NCBI GenBank assembly: GCA_910579035.1
Contig: CAJTSR010000007.1
Span: 10,807 to 74,806 of the forward strand
Origin: an uncultured Muribaculaceae bacterium
GTDB taxonomy: Bacteria; Bacteroidota; Bacteroidia; Bacteroidales; Muribaculaceae
Length of the DNA: 64,000 nt
Direction of reading: 5' to 3'
Made by a program: the position numbers and the translations under genes. This document shows positions 33,240 to 42,024 of the stretch, one piece after another. The first letter of the stretch is position 1. The number at the start of each line of letters is the position of its first letter. The notes under the pieces were generated by a model, which saw nothing but the letters and a program-made list of their open reading frames with translations, did no database searches and was not told where the DNA came from.

Positions 33240-34982
33240 ATGGAACAATACATCGTATCGGCAAGGAAATACCGTCCGTCGACATTCGACAGCGTGGTAG
33301 GCCAGCAGGCCCTTACCACCACGCTCAAGAATGCCATAACGGCCGAGCGCCTTGCCCACGCTTATCTATTCTGCGGATCGCGGGGCGTGGGCAAGACATC
33401 GTGTGCCCGTATTTTCGCCAAAACAATCAACTGCACCAACCGGACGGCCTCCGGCGAGGCTTGCAACGAGTGCGATTCCTGTCGGCAATTCAATGAAAAT
33501 CGCTCGCTGAACATCATAGAGCTTGACGCCGCCTCCCATAACGGTGTCGACGATATGAAAAGCCTGATAGAGCAGGTGATGGTGCCGCCGTCGGTGGGCC
33601 GTTACCGTGTGTTCATCATCGACGAGGTGCATATGCTCACCTCGCAGGCTTTCAATGCTTTCCTTAAGACTCTTGAAGAGCCGCCGGGATATGTGGTTTT
33701 CATTCTTGCCACCACGGAGAAGCACAAAATTATCCCCACTATCCTGTCGCGGTGCCAGATATATGACTTCAACCGTATATCCATATCCGACATGGTGGCG
33801 CACATGCAGCGCGTGGCTGCGTCGGAGGGAATACAGGCCGAGGCTTCCGCGCTCAACGTCATAGCGCAGAAAGCCGACGGAGCCATGCGCGACGCCTTGT
33901 CGATATTCGACCAGGTGGCGGCAAGTTCGGGCGGCAATATCACCTATGCCGCAACGATAGAGAACCTCAATGTGCTTGACCACGGGTATTATTCCCGTCT
34001 TGTCGATGCGTTCGTGGCGCAGGACGTTCCGGCAGCCTTGCTCATATATAAAGAGATAAGGGCCAAGGGATTTGACTCGCAGTTCTTTATCAACGGCCTC
34101 GGGCTATATATGCGCGACCTCATGGTGGCGTCCGACCCTTCCACGATATGCCTTCTGGAGGCGCCCGACAACATCAGGGCCGAGATGGCCGAACGTGCCG
34201 CCAAGCTTCACCCCACCTTCCTGTACAAGGCGATGGAGCTTTGCAATGATGCCGATTTCAATTTCAGGCAGGCCAGCAACAAGCAATTCTTAATAGAGCT
34301 GACGCTCATCAGACTGTGCCAACTACTCAGCCCTTCGCCCGATGAAAGCGGGAGTGGCGGGGGGCAGTTGAAACCGCTCGTAGCCGCAGCCACGCCCGTG
34401 GCCGCAGCGGCACCGGGTGTCCCGCAAGGCACGGCAGCCCCTGCCGTGCAGCCTCAGCGCGTGCAAGAACCGGCTGTGCGGTACAAGGCCGTCGAACCGC
34501 AGGCGCCGCAGAGCCACGGGCCTGCGCATACCATAGGCTCCTTCTCGCTCCGCCGCCCTGCCCGCGCGGCAGCAGAGCCTGAAAAACCGGCAGAAGCTCC
34601 CGTGGCGGCCCAAAAGCGGCAGGCGGCATATTCCGATGCCGACATAGCTTCGGCATGGGGGCGCTGCGTGGCGCAGTATTCTTCCGAGCCGGTGCTGTCG
34701 AGCACTCTGAGCGCTATCGAGCCGGTGCGCGCGCGCGGCGACTCCTTCGTGCTGAGCGTGAGCTCGTCGATACAGCTCGACATACTCTCCAAGGAAATAA
34801 ACGGGCTGGAGCAGAAACTGAGGCAGGCGGTGGGCAACGACGACATATCGCTGGAAGTGCGCCTTGTGGAAGGCGATCTGCCCAGTTCGTTGTGGACCGA
34901 CGACCAAGTGCTCTCCGCCGTTCTTGAAAAGCATCCCGGGCTGGCCGATTTTATGGCTAAATACAAGATGAGGCTTATGTGA
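33240..34982 (+). CDS. dnaX: DNA polymerase III subunit gamma/tau
   Basis: A 580-residue clamp-loader ATPase. Walker A is FCGSRGVGKTSCARI near residues 43-57, a zinc-binding cluster reads CTNRTASGEACNECDSC, Walker B is FIIDEVHML, and sensor 1 is ILATTEKHKIIPTILSRC. Residues 370-470 are a Pro/Ala-rich linker before a C-terminal domain (about 475-580) that would bind the polymerase. I see no obvious slippery site for making a short gamma form. Confidence 0.95.
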   Translation: MEQYIVSARKYRPSTFDSVVGQQALTTTLKNAITAERLAHAYLFCGSRGVGKTSCARIFAKTINCTNRTASGEACNECDSCRQFNENRSLNIIELDAASHNGVDDMKSLIEQVMVPPSVGRYRVFIIDEVHMLTSQAFNAFLKTLEEPPGYVVFILATTEKHKIIPTILSRCQIYDFNRISISDMVAHMQRVAASEGIQAEASALNVIAQKADGAMRDALSIFDQVAASSGGNITYAATIENLNVLDHGYYSRLVDAFVAQDVPAALLIYKEIRAKGFDSQFFINGLGLYMRDLMVASDPSTICLLEAPDNIRAEMAERAAKLHPTFLYKAMELCNDADFNFRQASNKQFLIELTLIRLCQLLSPSPDESGSGGGQLKPLVAAATPVAAAAPGVPQGTAAPAVQPQRVQEPAVRYKAVEPQAPQSHGPAHTIGSFSLRRPARAAAEPEKPAEAPVAAQKRQAAYSDADIASAWGRCVAQYSSEPVLSSTLSAIEPVRARGDSFVLSVSSSIQLDILSKEINGLEQKLRQAVGNDDISLEVRLVEGDLPSSLWTDDQVLSAVLEKHPGLADFMAKYKMRLM

Positions 34983-35015
34983 CCGAACACATCTGTATTT
35001 GGCAATTGTTAGATT

Positions 35016-35353
35016 AGAGGGTGTTTAATAATATCTGTTAAAGCACAGGCCAAAAAGTTTGAGATGGATTTATCACTGAGGCGAAGGAGCATAGCGGTTG
35101 CTATGTGACTGAGGCGAAGGGATAAAGACACTCAAAATTTTTGGAGGCGAAGCCTTTGATGCCGCCCCGGCAGGTATTATACGATGATGTCGTTTGAGAG
35201 AGTATTTAACAATAGTGCGTTCTTGGCGTCTTTTTGTTAACCTGCCCATTACTCATCGGTCACATAGCCACCGCTATGCTCCCTCTTCATAATGAACAGT
35301 TTAAACAAAAATACACCAACCTGTGCTTTAGCAGATATTATTAAACACCCTCT
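35016..35353. mobile_element. MITE-like non-coding element with 34-bp terminal inverted repeats
   Basis: This 338-bp stretch fills most of the 396-bp dnaX-proB gap and holds no ORF of note. Its ends (35016-35049 and 35320-35353) are inverted copies matching at 33 of 34 bases; the outer end reads AGAGGGTGTTTAATAATATC inward. Inside, 35086-35112 and 35256-35282 form a second inverted pair (25 of 27), each with a small CATAGC/GCTATG hairpin, and a 13-bp direct repeat ACTGAGGCGAAGG occurs at 35075 and 35108. A degenerate copy of the outer end (15 of 18) sits inside at 35197-35214. No clear target duplication. Without a transposase it is probably a non-autonomous element or a structured repeat family. 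Confidence 0.75.
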
Positions 35354-35378
35354 TAACAGATACGGCACATACGCATAG

Positions 35379-36506
35379 ATGACAGAATATTCAAAACGAA
35401 TAGTAGTAAAGATAGGCAGCAACGTCCTCACAAGAGCCGACGGCATGCTCGACGTGACGAGGCTTAGCTCCCTTGTCGACCAGCTCGCAGAGCTGCGCCG
35501 CGCAGGCGTGGAGCTTGTGGTGGTTTCTTCGGGAGCCGTGGCTTCGGGTCGCGGCGAGTTGCGCGGCCTCGACGGTCTGGGACGTCTCGACCAAGTGTCT
35601 GCAAGGCAGTTGTTCAGTGCCGTGGGGCAGGCCAAGCTCATAAACAGGTATTACGATTTTTTCCGCGAGCACGGCATACATTGCGGCCAGGTGCTGGCTA
35701 CGAAGGAGAATTTTGCCGAGCGCCGGCATTATCTCAACCAGAAAAACTGTATGGACGCCATGCTCCGCCACGGAGTGGTGCCTATAGTGAACGAGAACGA
35801 CACGGTGTCGATTACCGAGCTGATGTTTACCGACAACGACGAGCTGTCGGGGCTGATAGCCGCTATGATGAACGCCGACAAACTAATAATACTCAGCAAT
35901 ATCGACGGGCTATTTACCGGCAATCCCTCCGACCCGGCCTCGCAGCTGATCGAGCGCCTGGAGACGGCCGACGATCCCACGTGCTTTATAAGCTCGGCAA
36001 AGTCGAGCCTTGGCCGAGGAGGTATGGGATCCAAATGCCGCATTGCGCGCCGCGTTGCTGCCGAAGGCATCGAAGTGGTGTTAGGCAACGGCAAACGCGA
36101 CGGCATAATACCCGCGCTTGCCGCCGTGGGCGAGCCATCGGTACCCTGCACGGTGTTTGTGGCCTCTGAGGCGGCGCCATCTGGCCTCAAGAAATGGATT
36201 GCCCACAGCGATTCATTTGCCAAGGGTTCCTTGTATGTGAATGCCGGGGCGGCTGAGGCCCTTATGCGCGGCGGTGCCAGTGTGCTGCCCCTGGGCGTGG
36301 AGCGTGTGGAGGGCGATTTTGAGGCCGAGGACATAGTGACTGTGCGCGCGCCCGACGGCCATGTGATTGCGTGGGGACGCGTCACTGCCGGTGCAACCGA
36401 TGCCTGCGCCTTGGCAGGGCAGAGCGGCGCGAAGCCTCTGATCCATGCCGATTTCCTTTATGTAGACGAAACCATTAAATTCCGTGACAATGAGCTTGAC
36501 AACTGA
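35379..36506 (+). CDS. proB: Glutamate 5-kinase
   Basis: A 375-residue enzyme that phosphorylates glutamate in the first step of proline synthesis. The amino-acid kinase domain begins RIVVKIGSNVLT and includes VVVSSGAVASGRGEL, PIVNENDTVS, FTDNDELSGLIA and ILLSN-type residues (LIILSNIDGLFTG); SSLGRGGMGSKCRIA is the nucleotide-site signature. A C-terminal PUA domain (from about residue 280, FAKGSLYVNAGAAEAL) is present. A repeat end lies 25 bp upstream; no separate -7 box is evident. Confidence 0.97.
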   Translation: MTEYSKRIVVKIGSNVLTRADGMLDVTRLSSLVDQLAELRRAGVELVVVSSGAVASGRGELRGLDGLGRLDQVSARQLFSAVGQAKLINRYYDFFREHGIHCGQVLATKENFAERRHYLNQKNCMDAMLRHGVVPIVNENDTVSITELMFTDNDELSGLIAAMMNADKLIILSNIDGLFTGNPSDPASQLIERLETADDPTCFISSAKSSLGRGGMGSKCRIARRVAAEGIEVVLGNGKRDGIIPALAAVGEPSVPCTVFVASEAAPSGLKKWIAHSDSFAKGSLYVNAGAAEALMRGGASVLPLGVERVEGDFEAEDIVTVRAPDGHVIAWGRVTAGATDACALAGQSGAKPLIHADFLYVDETIKFRDNELDN

Positions 36507-37743
36507 CAACGACAATATATTCTGCAAGGCCCGCGAAGCTTCGCGGCAGATAGCCGCCATAGCCCCGGCGCGTACCGACGAGATACTGCGGGCGTTGGCT
36601 GATGCCGTGGAGGCACGGCAGGAGGAGCTGCTTAAAGCTAACGCGGCCGACTGCGCCGCTCTCGACCCCTCCGATTCCCGATACGACCGCCTTCTTCTCA
36701 CGCCCGAACGTGTGGGCGCCATCGCCGACGGTATGCGCGAGGTGGCAGCGCTGCCCTCGCCCCTTGGCATAACCCTCGAAAGCTTCAAGCGGCCTAACGG
36801 CATGCTTGTGCGCAAGGTTTCTGTGCCGTTCGGCGTGATAGGCGTTATATTCGAGGCGCGGCCCAATGTGGTTTTTGATGTTTTTGCCTTGTGTTTCAAG
36901 GCAGGTAGCGCCTGTGCGCTGAAGGGCGGCCACGAGGCTGCCGCCACCAATGCCGCAGCCATAGCTATAATACGCGAAACTCTCGAGGCATCGGGTGTTC
37001 CTGCCGACAGCGCCATATTGCTGGGCAACAGCCGCGACGAGGCGCTTGCCATGCTGCGTGCGCGAGGCCTTGTCGACCTTGTGATTCCGCGTGGCAGCCG
37101 AGGCCTTATCGACTGGGTGCGCGAGAATGCTCAGGTGCCTGTTATAGAAACAGGCGCGGGCGTTTGCCATACGTATTTCCACTCCTCGGGCGACATTGCC
37201 ACGGGGCGCGATATAATATTCAATGCCAAGACGCGCCGCGTGGGCGTCTGCAACGCCTTGGATTGTATGATAGTCGACCGTTCGCGCCTGTCCGATCTTC
37301 CTGCCATATGCTACCACCTCTCCGACCGCAATGTCGAGATATATGCCGACGAGGAGGCCTACGAGGCGCTGAAAGGTGCGTACCCGCTGTTGCATCGCGC
37401 TTCCGACGAGGATTTCGGGCGCGAATGGCTATCGCTCCGTATGAGCCTTAAGACAGTGGGGGATATAGACGAGGCGCTTGATTTCATAGCTGTCCACGGC
37501 TCGCAGCACAGCGAGTGCATAGTGGCGGAGAACCGCGATGCCACAGAACAGTTCCTCAACAATGTCGATGCCGCCTGTGTGTATGCCAATGTGTCGACGG
37601 CTTTTACTGACGGCGGACAGTTCGGCTTCGGTGCCGAGATAGGCATATCTACCCAGAAGCTGCATGCCCGTGGCCCTATGGCGCTGCGTGAGATTACGAC
37701 GTACAAATACCTCGTTACCGGTGCAGGGCAGACACGTCCCTAA
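36490..37743 (+). CDS. proA: Glutamate-5-semialdehyde dehydrogenase (gamma-glutamyl phosphate reductase)
   Basis: A 417-residue NADPH-dependent aldehyde dehydrogenase family enzyme that reduces gamma-glutamyl phosphate. PFGVIGVIFEARPNVVFDVFALCFKAGSACALKGG and the catalytic cysteine in RRVGVCNALDCMIVD are visible, followed by FTDGGQFGFGAEIGISTQKLHARGPMAL. I use the ATG at 36490; a GTG six bases earlier is also possible. The start overlaps the end of proB by 17 bp. Confidence 0.96.
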   Translation: MSLTTDNDNIFCKAREASRQIAAIAPARTDEILRALADAVEARQEELLKANAADCAALDPSDSRYDRLLLTPERVGAIADGMREVAALPSPLGITLESFKRPNGMLVRKVSVPFGVIGVIFEARPNVVFDVFALCFKAGSACALKGGHEAAATNAAAIAIIRETLEASGVPADSAILLGNSRDEALAMLRARGLVDLVIPRGSRGLIDWVRENAQVPVIETGAGVCHTYFHSSGDIATGRDIIFNAKTRRVGVCNALDCMIVDRSRLSDLPAICYHLSDRNVEIYADEEAYEALKGAYPLLHRASDEDFGREWLSLRMSLKTVGDIDEALDFIAVHGSQHSECIVAENRDATEQFLNNVDAACVYANVSTAFTDGGQFGFGAEIGISTQKLHARGPMALREITTYKYLVTGAGQTRP

Positions 37744-37752
37744 AAGTTTTTA

Positions 37753-37761
37753 ACACCCTCT
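37753..37761 (+). repeat. Solo ACACCCTCT repeat end after proA
   Basis: TTTTTAACACCCTCTTAAAAA lies between the proA stop and the opposed gene; its last base belongs to the stop codon of the minus-strand gene at 37761. Here, unlike the other copies, no co-oriented gene follows. Confidence 0.55.
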
Positions 37762-38234
37762 TAAAAACGCAGGCTGAAATCCTGCCTCGGCAGGTGGGGC
37801 AGGGCAGCGAACACAGCGCGGGAACTGTCGTTAGAGAAAGCCATTCCGTAGGAGTAGCGGCAGCGTAGTTCCGCAGCCCGTTCGATTGCATCGCGCCCTA
37901 TCAGAAGGGCGTTGACAGGCTTTTCAATATATGCCGCAATGTCGGCCACGATAAAGTCGGCGTCGCAGTTCACTATTTCGGACTGCGGCGCTACTGTTTT
38001 TATTATCGCTGTGTAGCGCCCGGGATTGTGCGACATTATCATAATCCTTTCAGGCCTGAAAAAGGCGAGCAGGCGCACGAGCAGCCTCAGGTCCTTGTCC
38101 GAACCTGTGTGGCTGTAGGCGTAGTATGGCAGCGGCTGGCACAGCACCTCCGTTATGAACCGGTAAGCGAACGGCGAGTGTATGCCGAAGCCCTTGCTGT
38201 GCCGCCAACGCTTGTAATATGCCAGTACGCCCAT
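37761..38234 (-). CDS. Short methyltransferase-like protein
   Basis: A 157-residue protein. The N terminus LAYYKRWRHSKGFGIHSPFAYRFITEVL recalls a group of Bacteroidetes class I SAM-dependent methyltransferases with a GIHSPFxF signature. However the glycine-rich SAM loop is hard to find (RPERIMIMSHNPGRYTAII takes its place) and the protein is shorter than usual, so it may be a degenerate or non-catalytic member. Start at 38234 (MGVLAYY) fits the family; a longer frame would overlap YfhO. Its stop codon contacts a repeat end. Confidence 0.6.
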   Translation of the reverse strand: MGVLAYYKRWRHSKGFGIHSPFAYRFITEVLCQPLPYYAYSHTGSDKDLRLLVRLLAFFRPERIMIMSHNPGRYTAIIKTVAPQSEIVNCDADFIVADIAAYIEKPVNALLIGRDAIERAAELRCRYSYGMAFSNDSSRAVFAALPHLPRQDFSLRF

Positions 38235-38247
38235 CGGCAGAGGAGGC

Positions 38248-40896
38248 TTAGATGAGTTTGCGGCGTCGTGCCTCGGTGAACACGCCGGCACCAACGAGCA
38301 GATATATCAGAGTCACGCAGGCATAGGCAATGCCTGATGATGTTTTAATAGACTCGGGCGCGAATGTCATACTCACTTCGTGGCTGCCGGCAGGAAGTGC
38401 CAAGGCGCGGAGCACGTAGTTTACGCGGGCGAGTTCTGCCGGCTTGCCGTCGATAGCGGCGTGCCAGCCCCACGGGAAGTATATTTCGGAGAATACTCCC
38501 ACGCCGCCGTTGGTTGTAGACACGTGGTATTTGAGTTCGTTAGGGGTGTACGAAGTCATATAGATGGTGTCGCCGGGTGCGAGCGACGGAGCCTCTTCGG
38601 GCAGCGCTCCGGCAAACTTGCGGTCGGCCACGGCGCTGCGTGCAAAGTCGAGGGTCGAAGCGTCGAGTGCTGCCATTTCGGCGTCTGCCCCGTCGACCCA
38701 TACGAGGCTGTCTACCAGCCACGCGTTGCCGAGGGCGTCGGGGTTCTTGGCGAGCGGCTGCTCGGGGTCGCCCGTTATCACATAGCGGGCATTGAGCATG
38801 TCGGCCACCCGGTAGCCGGTGCGCAGGTCGTTGCCGAGCTGGCCTATGCGCGGGTCGGAAAGCACAGGCGAGCCGGGCATGTATCCGTAGCGCAGCACGG
38901 GCATCAGCTTGCGCTGTATGAGGTCTTCGTAGCGGTTGAGCTTGGCTGCGTGGTAGCCTCCGAGGGTGTGGTGGAAGTACGACCTGTCGGCGTTTTGGAA
39001 TCCCGGTATGTCGAACACCCTGTATGTGCCGTCATTGTCGGCCAAGATGGCGCGGTCTATCTCGTCGGGGGTGAATGTTATCTCGCCTGCAGGGTCGGCC
39101 GGCCCGAAGGAGCTGTGCGACACATAGCGCTTGTCGGTCTGGTAAAGGTCGGTGAATATCAGCACTCCGAATGCGCCCGCAGCCACGCCGAGGCGCACGG
39201 CGCGCTTATAGAAAAGTATCATTACAAAGGCGCCAAGCGCGAGGAACAGCAGCGAACGCCAGCCGTCGGAACGCACCAAGCCATATCGCAGCGATGTTAT
39301 GGCCTCTATGTTGGCCGGATTGGAGAGCGACAATTCATATACTGCGGCTGCAATCTGGTTGCTGTCGGCGCCGTTCTGCTCGTAGTACTGGGCAAGTTGC
39401 TGTTGCAGCTGCTCGGAGTATGCGCGGTCGGTATCGTTGATCGCTTCGCCGAAAGCGCCGGGAGCAGCCACGGCCACGAGCGCCACAAGCGCCGGAAGGC
39501 CGAATGCCACGAGAAGAGGCTTCTTGTACTTGCCCCACGCCGTCGCGCCGTCGCGCAAGAGTTGCGCCAGTGCGAGAATGGCCAGCAGGGGCATACAGAA
39601 TTCAGCTACCACGAGAATGCTCTCTACGGCGCGGAATTTGTTGTACATCGGGAAGTTGTATATCATCAGGTCGGTGAGCCATTCGAGATTGTAGCCCAGC
39701 GACAGAAGCATCGACAGCACTGTGGCCGTGAGCAGGCCCCACTTGAGCGGCCCGCGAACGATAATACAGCCCAGAATGAAGAATACTACCACGAGCACAC
39801 CCACATACACGGGACCGTTGGTACCTTCTGAGTTGTTGAAGTACTGCGACAGGTATTGAAGCAGCATCGAGGTAGAAGCGTTGTCGGCATATTCGGAGGC
39901 ATCATCGAGCATAGCAAGGCTCATATGCTGCATAGAGCCTTGCTCGGGGCGTGCGGAGGCTCCGCCACGCACATTGGGTACCACGAGCGAGAACATCTCG
40001 GCCCGGCCGTAGCTCCAGCCCACTATGTCTGATTTGGCAAGGCCTCCTGTAGGCCGTTCTGTCGGAGCGCCGGTAGACGCTGTTTCCAACGGGGTGAGCT
40101 CGCTCTGGGTGCGTTTGGTTTCTTTGGCGTACTCATAGGTGTTGTATAGCGACGGGGCGTTGGCTCCGAGAGCGAGGACGCCGCATCCCAGGGCTATGGC
40201 AGAGGCTGCGAACCAGCTGCGCAGGCGCTTGCCGCGTATGGCTTCCACAAGGTAAGAAATGGCAAGAATGGCCATCGTCAGGCCGAAATAGTAGGTCATC
40301 TGCGGGTGGTTGGCGTTGAGCTGCAGCATGGCAAACAGCGCCAGCATGGCAGCTCCGGCCACATAGCGTCCGCGATAAAGCATTATGAATCCGGCAACAG
40401 TGGGCGGCACATAGCTGAGCGCCACGAATTTCCATATATGCCCGGCTCCTATTATGATTATGAAGTACGACGAGAATCCCCATGCGATGGAGCCTATCAA
40501 TGCGTAGTACCATCGCATCTTAAGGGCGAAGAGCAGTATCAGGAATCCCGCCATCATCATGAATAGCAGGTTCGAAGGTGCGGGCAGCCCGAGTCCGTAC
40601 ACGGTGTTAATCCATGTAAAGAGGCTGTTCGAGGGGTAGCTCGGCGAAATCTGGAAGGTGGGCATGCCTCCGAAGAGGGCGTTTGTCCACAGCGCTTTCT
40701 CTCCGGTTTCTGCTTCGTAGGTCTGCGCCTCGTGGCCGTTTGCGGCGCCCTGCTGCATATCGGGTTGCCTCAGGCTGTTGCCCTCGAAATTGTCGGGGTA
40801 GAAAAAAGCCAGTGATATTATGGCCAGTACGGCCACTGATACAAAGAACCCCCACACCTGAGGCCTTGAGAGATATGCTTTGAGTCGTTCCATCAT
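38248..40896 (-). CDS. YfhO-family membrane protein
   Basis: An 882-residue polytopic protein with about 12-13 membrane segments, a GT-C-like N-terminal half (FYPDNFEGNSLRQPDMQQGAANGHEAQTY, then ALWTNALFGGMPTFQIS) and a large extracytoplasmic C-terminal part ending in one membrane segment. This is the arrangement of YfhO (PF09586), implicated in glycosylation of envelope polymers such as teichoic acids in Firmicutes; the Bacteroidetes role is not established. The start at 40896 (MMERLK) fits the first membrane segment; the promoter lies 21 bp before it. Confidence 0.88.
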   Translation of the reverse strand: MMERLKAYLSRPQVWGFFVSVAVLAIISLAFFYPDNFEGNSLRQPDMQQGAANGHEAQTYEAETGEKALWTNALFGGMPTFQISPSYPSNSLFTWINTVYGLGLPAPSNLLFMMMAGFLILLFALKMRWYYALIGSIAWGFSSYFIIIIGAGHIWKFVALSYVPPTVAGFIMLYRGRYVAGAAMLALFAMLQLNANHPQMTYYFGLTMAILAISYLVEAIRGKRLRSWFAASAIALGCGVLALGANAPSLYNTYEYAKETKRTQSELTPLETASTGAPTERPTGGLAKSDIVGWSYGRAEMFSLVVPNVRGGASARPEQGSMQHMSLAMLDDASEYADNASTSMLLQYLSQYFNNSEGTNGPVYVGVLVVVFFILGCIIVRGPLKWGLLTATVLSMLLSLGYNLEWLTDLMIYNFPMYNKFRAVESILVVAEFCMPLLAILALAQLLRDGATAWGKYKKPLLVAFGLPALVALVAVAAPGAFGEAINDTDRAYSEQLQQQLAQYYEQNGADSNQIAAAVYELSLSNPANIEAITSLRYGLVRSDGWRSLLFLALGAFVMILFYKRAVRLGVAAGAFGVLIFTDLYQTDKRYVSHSSFGPADPAGEITFTPDEIDRAILADNDGTYRVFDIPGFQNADRSYFHHTLGGYHAAKLNRYEDLIQRKLMPVLRYGYMPGSPVLSDPRIGQLGNDLRTGYRVADMLNARYVITGDPEQPLAKNPDALGNAWLVDSLVWVDGADAEMAALDASTLDFARSAVADRKFAGALPEEAPSLAPGDTIYMTSYTPNELKYHVSTTNGGVGVFSEIYFPWGWHAAIDGKPAELARVNYVLRALALPAGSHEVSMTFAPESIKTSSGIAYACVTLIYLLVGAGVFTEARRRKLI

Positions 40897-40917
40897 ATTT
40901 TCCTTGCTAATAAGCCG

Positions 40918-40925
40918 CAAATGTA
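40918..40925 (-). promoter_or_regulatory. -7 promoter box of the YfhO gene
   Basis: TACATTTG on the minus strand, 21 bp before the ATG at 40896. Confidence 0.6.
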
Positions 40926-40983
40926 CGAAAAAAAACCGAACCTCGCCTAAATCGTTGGTTTGTCGGGTTTGTGTTGTATATGA

Positions 40984-41026
40984 CACGCCACCCCTTGGAG
41001 CCATAGGAATGGCGAGGGGTGGCGTG
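40984..41026 (-). terminator. Hairpin terminator after fabD
   Basis: A perfect 12-bp stem (CACGCCACCCCT at 40984-40995 with AGGGGTGGCGTG at 41015-41026) enclosing a second stem GCCAT/ATGGC. It lies just past the fabD stop; the U tract is weak. Confidence 0.7.
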
Positions 41027-41053
41027 CGCACAGTTATATTTTTGCGGAGGGGC

Positions 41054-41932
41054 TTACTGCATGCCGCTCACGCTTACGGAGGGGTCGATTTTGGCAACGA
41101 GGCCCTGCAGCACCTTGCCCGGGCCGAGTTCTACGAACTCTGTGGCGCCGTCGGCAATCATGTTGCGGACGCTCTGTGTCCAGCGTACCGGGGCGGTGAG
41201 CTGAGCCACGAGGTTGGCCTTGATTTCGGCAGGGTCGGTGTGGGGCAGCGCGTCCACGTTCTGGAACACGGGGCATACCGGGGTGTGGAACTCGGTAGCT
41301 TCGATAGCTGCAGCGAGTTCTGCGCGGGCAGGCTCCATGCAGGGCGAGTGGAAGGCGCCGCCTACTTTGAGCTTGAGGGCGCGTTTGGCTCCTGCGGCCT
41401 TGAGGGCCTCGCAGGCAGCGTCGATAGCCGCTACCTCGCCGGAGATAACAAGCTGTCCGGGGCAGTTGTAGTTGGCGCAGACCACCGTGCCTTCGATACC
41501 GGCGCAGATTTCCTCAACCTTTTCGTCGGGGAGGGCGAGGACTGCCGCCATGGTCGATTCGGTGAGCTCGCAGGCTTTCTGCATTGCGCGAGCGCGGGCA
41601 GCCACGAGGCGGAGGCCGTCTTCAAAGCTGAGTGCTCCGGCAGCCACGAGCGCTGAAAATTCGCCCAAGGAGTGGCCGGCAACCATGTCGGGCTGGAAGT
41701 CGGCACCGAGGCTCTTGGCCAAAAGCACTGAGTGGATAAAGATGGCCGGCTGAGTTACGGCGGTCTGGCGGAGGTCTTCGTCGGTACCGGCGAACATAAG
41801 GTCGGTGATGGAGAATCCGAGTATCTCGTTGGCTTTTTCAAAGAGGGCGCGGGCTTCGGCGTTGTTGTCGTAGAGGTCTTTGCCCATGCCTACGAATTGC
41901 GCTCCCTGGCCCGGGAATACATATGCTTTCAT
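41054..41932 (-). CDS. fabD: Malonyl-CoA:ACP transacylase
   Basis: A 292-residue enzyme that loads malonyl groups on acyl carrier protein for fatty-acid synthesis. FPGQGAQFVGMGKDL opens the protein; the catalytic serine is in VAGHSLGEFSAL near residue 91, and the catalytic histidine is in VGGAFHSPCMEPA near residue 200. It has its own promoter and a terminator hairpin, so it is monocistronic here, unlike the fab clusters of many bacteria. Confidence 0.97.
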   Translation of the reverse strand: MKAYVFPGQGAQFVGMGKDLYDNNAEARALFEKANEILGFSITDLMFAGTDEDLRQTAVTQPAIFIHSVLLAKSLGADFQPDMVAGHSLGEFSALVAAGALSFEDGLRLVAARARAMQKACELTESTMAAVLALPDEKVEEICAGIEGTVVCANYNCPGQLVISGEVAAIDAACEALKAAGAKRALKLKVGGAFHSPCMEPARAELAAAIEATEFHTPVCPVFQNVDALPHTDPAEIKANLVAQLTAPVRWTQSVRNMIADGATEFVELGPGKVLQGLVAKIDPSVSVSGMQ

Positions 41933-41966
41933 TATGGTTGGTTTATAAATTACCTTAAAAACTCAG

Positions 41967-41974
41967 CAAAGTTA
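41967..41974 (-). promoter_or_regulatory. -7 promoter box of fabD
   Basis: TAACTTTG on the minus strand, 34 bp upstream of the ATG at 41932. Confidence 0.6.
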
Positions 41975-41996
41975 GGGATTTTCGGTGAATTATGCC

Positions 41997-42004
41997 TAAC
42001 TTTA
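41997..42004 (+). promoter_or_regulatory. Probable -7 box of the tatAC operon
   Basis: TAACTTTA, one base off consensus, 20 bp before the tatA start at 42025; divergent from the fabD promoter. Confidence 0.45.
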
Positions 42005-42024
42005 CACATCAAAACAACCGAATC

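Noticed and set aside
33240..34982. Programmed frameshift in dnaX for a short gamma form
   Set aside because: No run of six or seven A bases with a following hairpin was seen.
35016..35353. Interpretation of the dnaX-proB gap as an intact insertion sequence
   Set aside because: It is too short and has no transposase frame, so only a non-autonomous element is supported.
38380..39831. 483-codon plus-strand frame over YfhO
   Set aside because: Antisense to a clear membrane protein; low-complexity composition.
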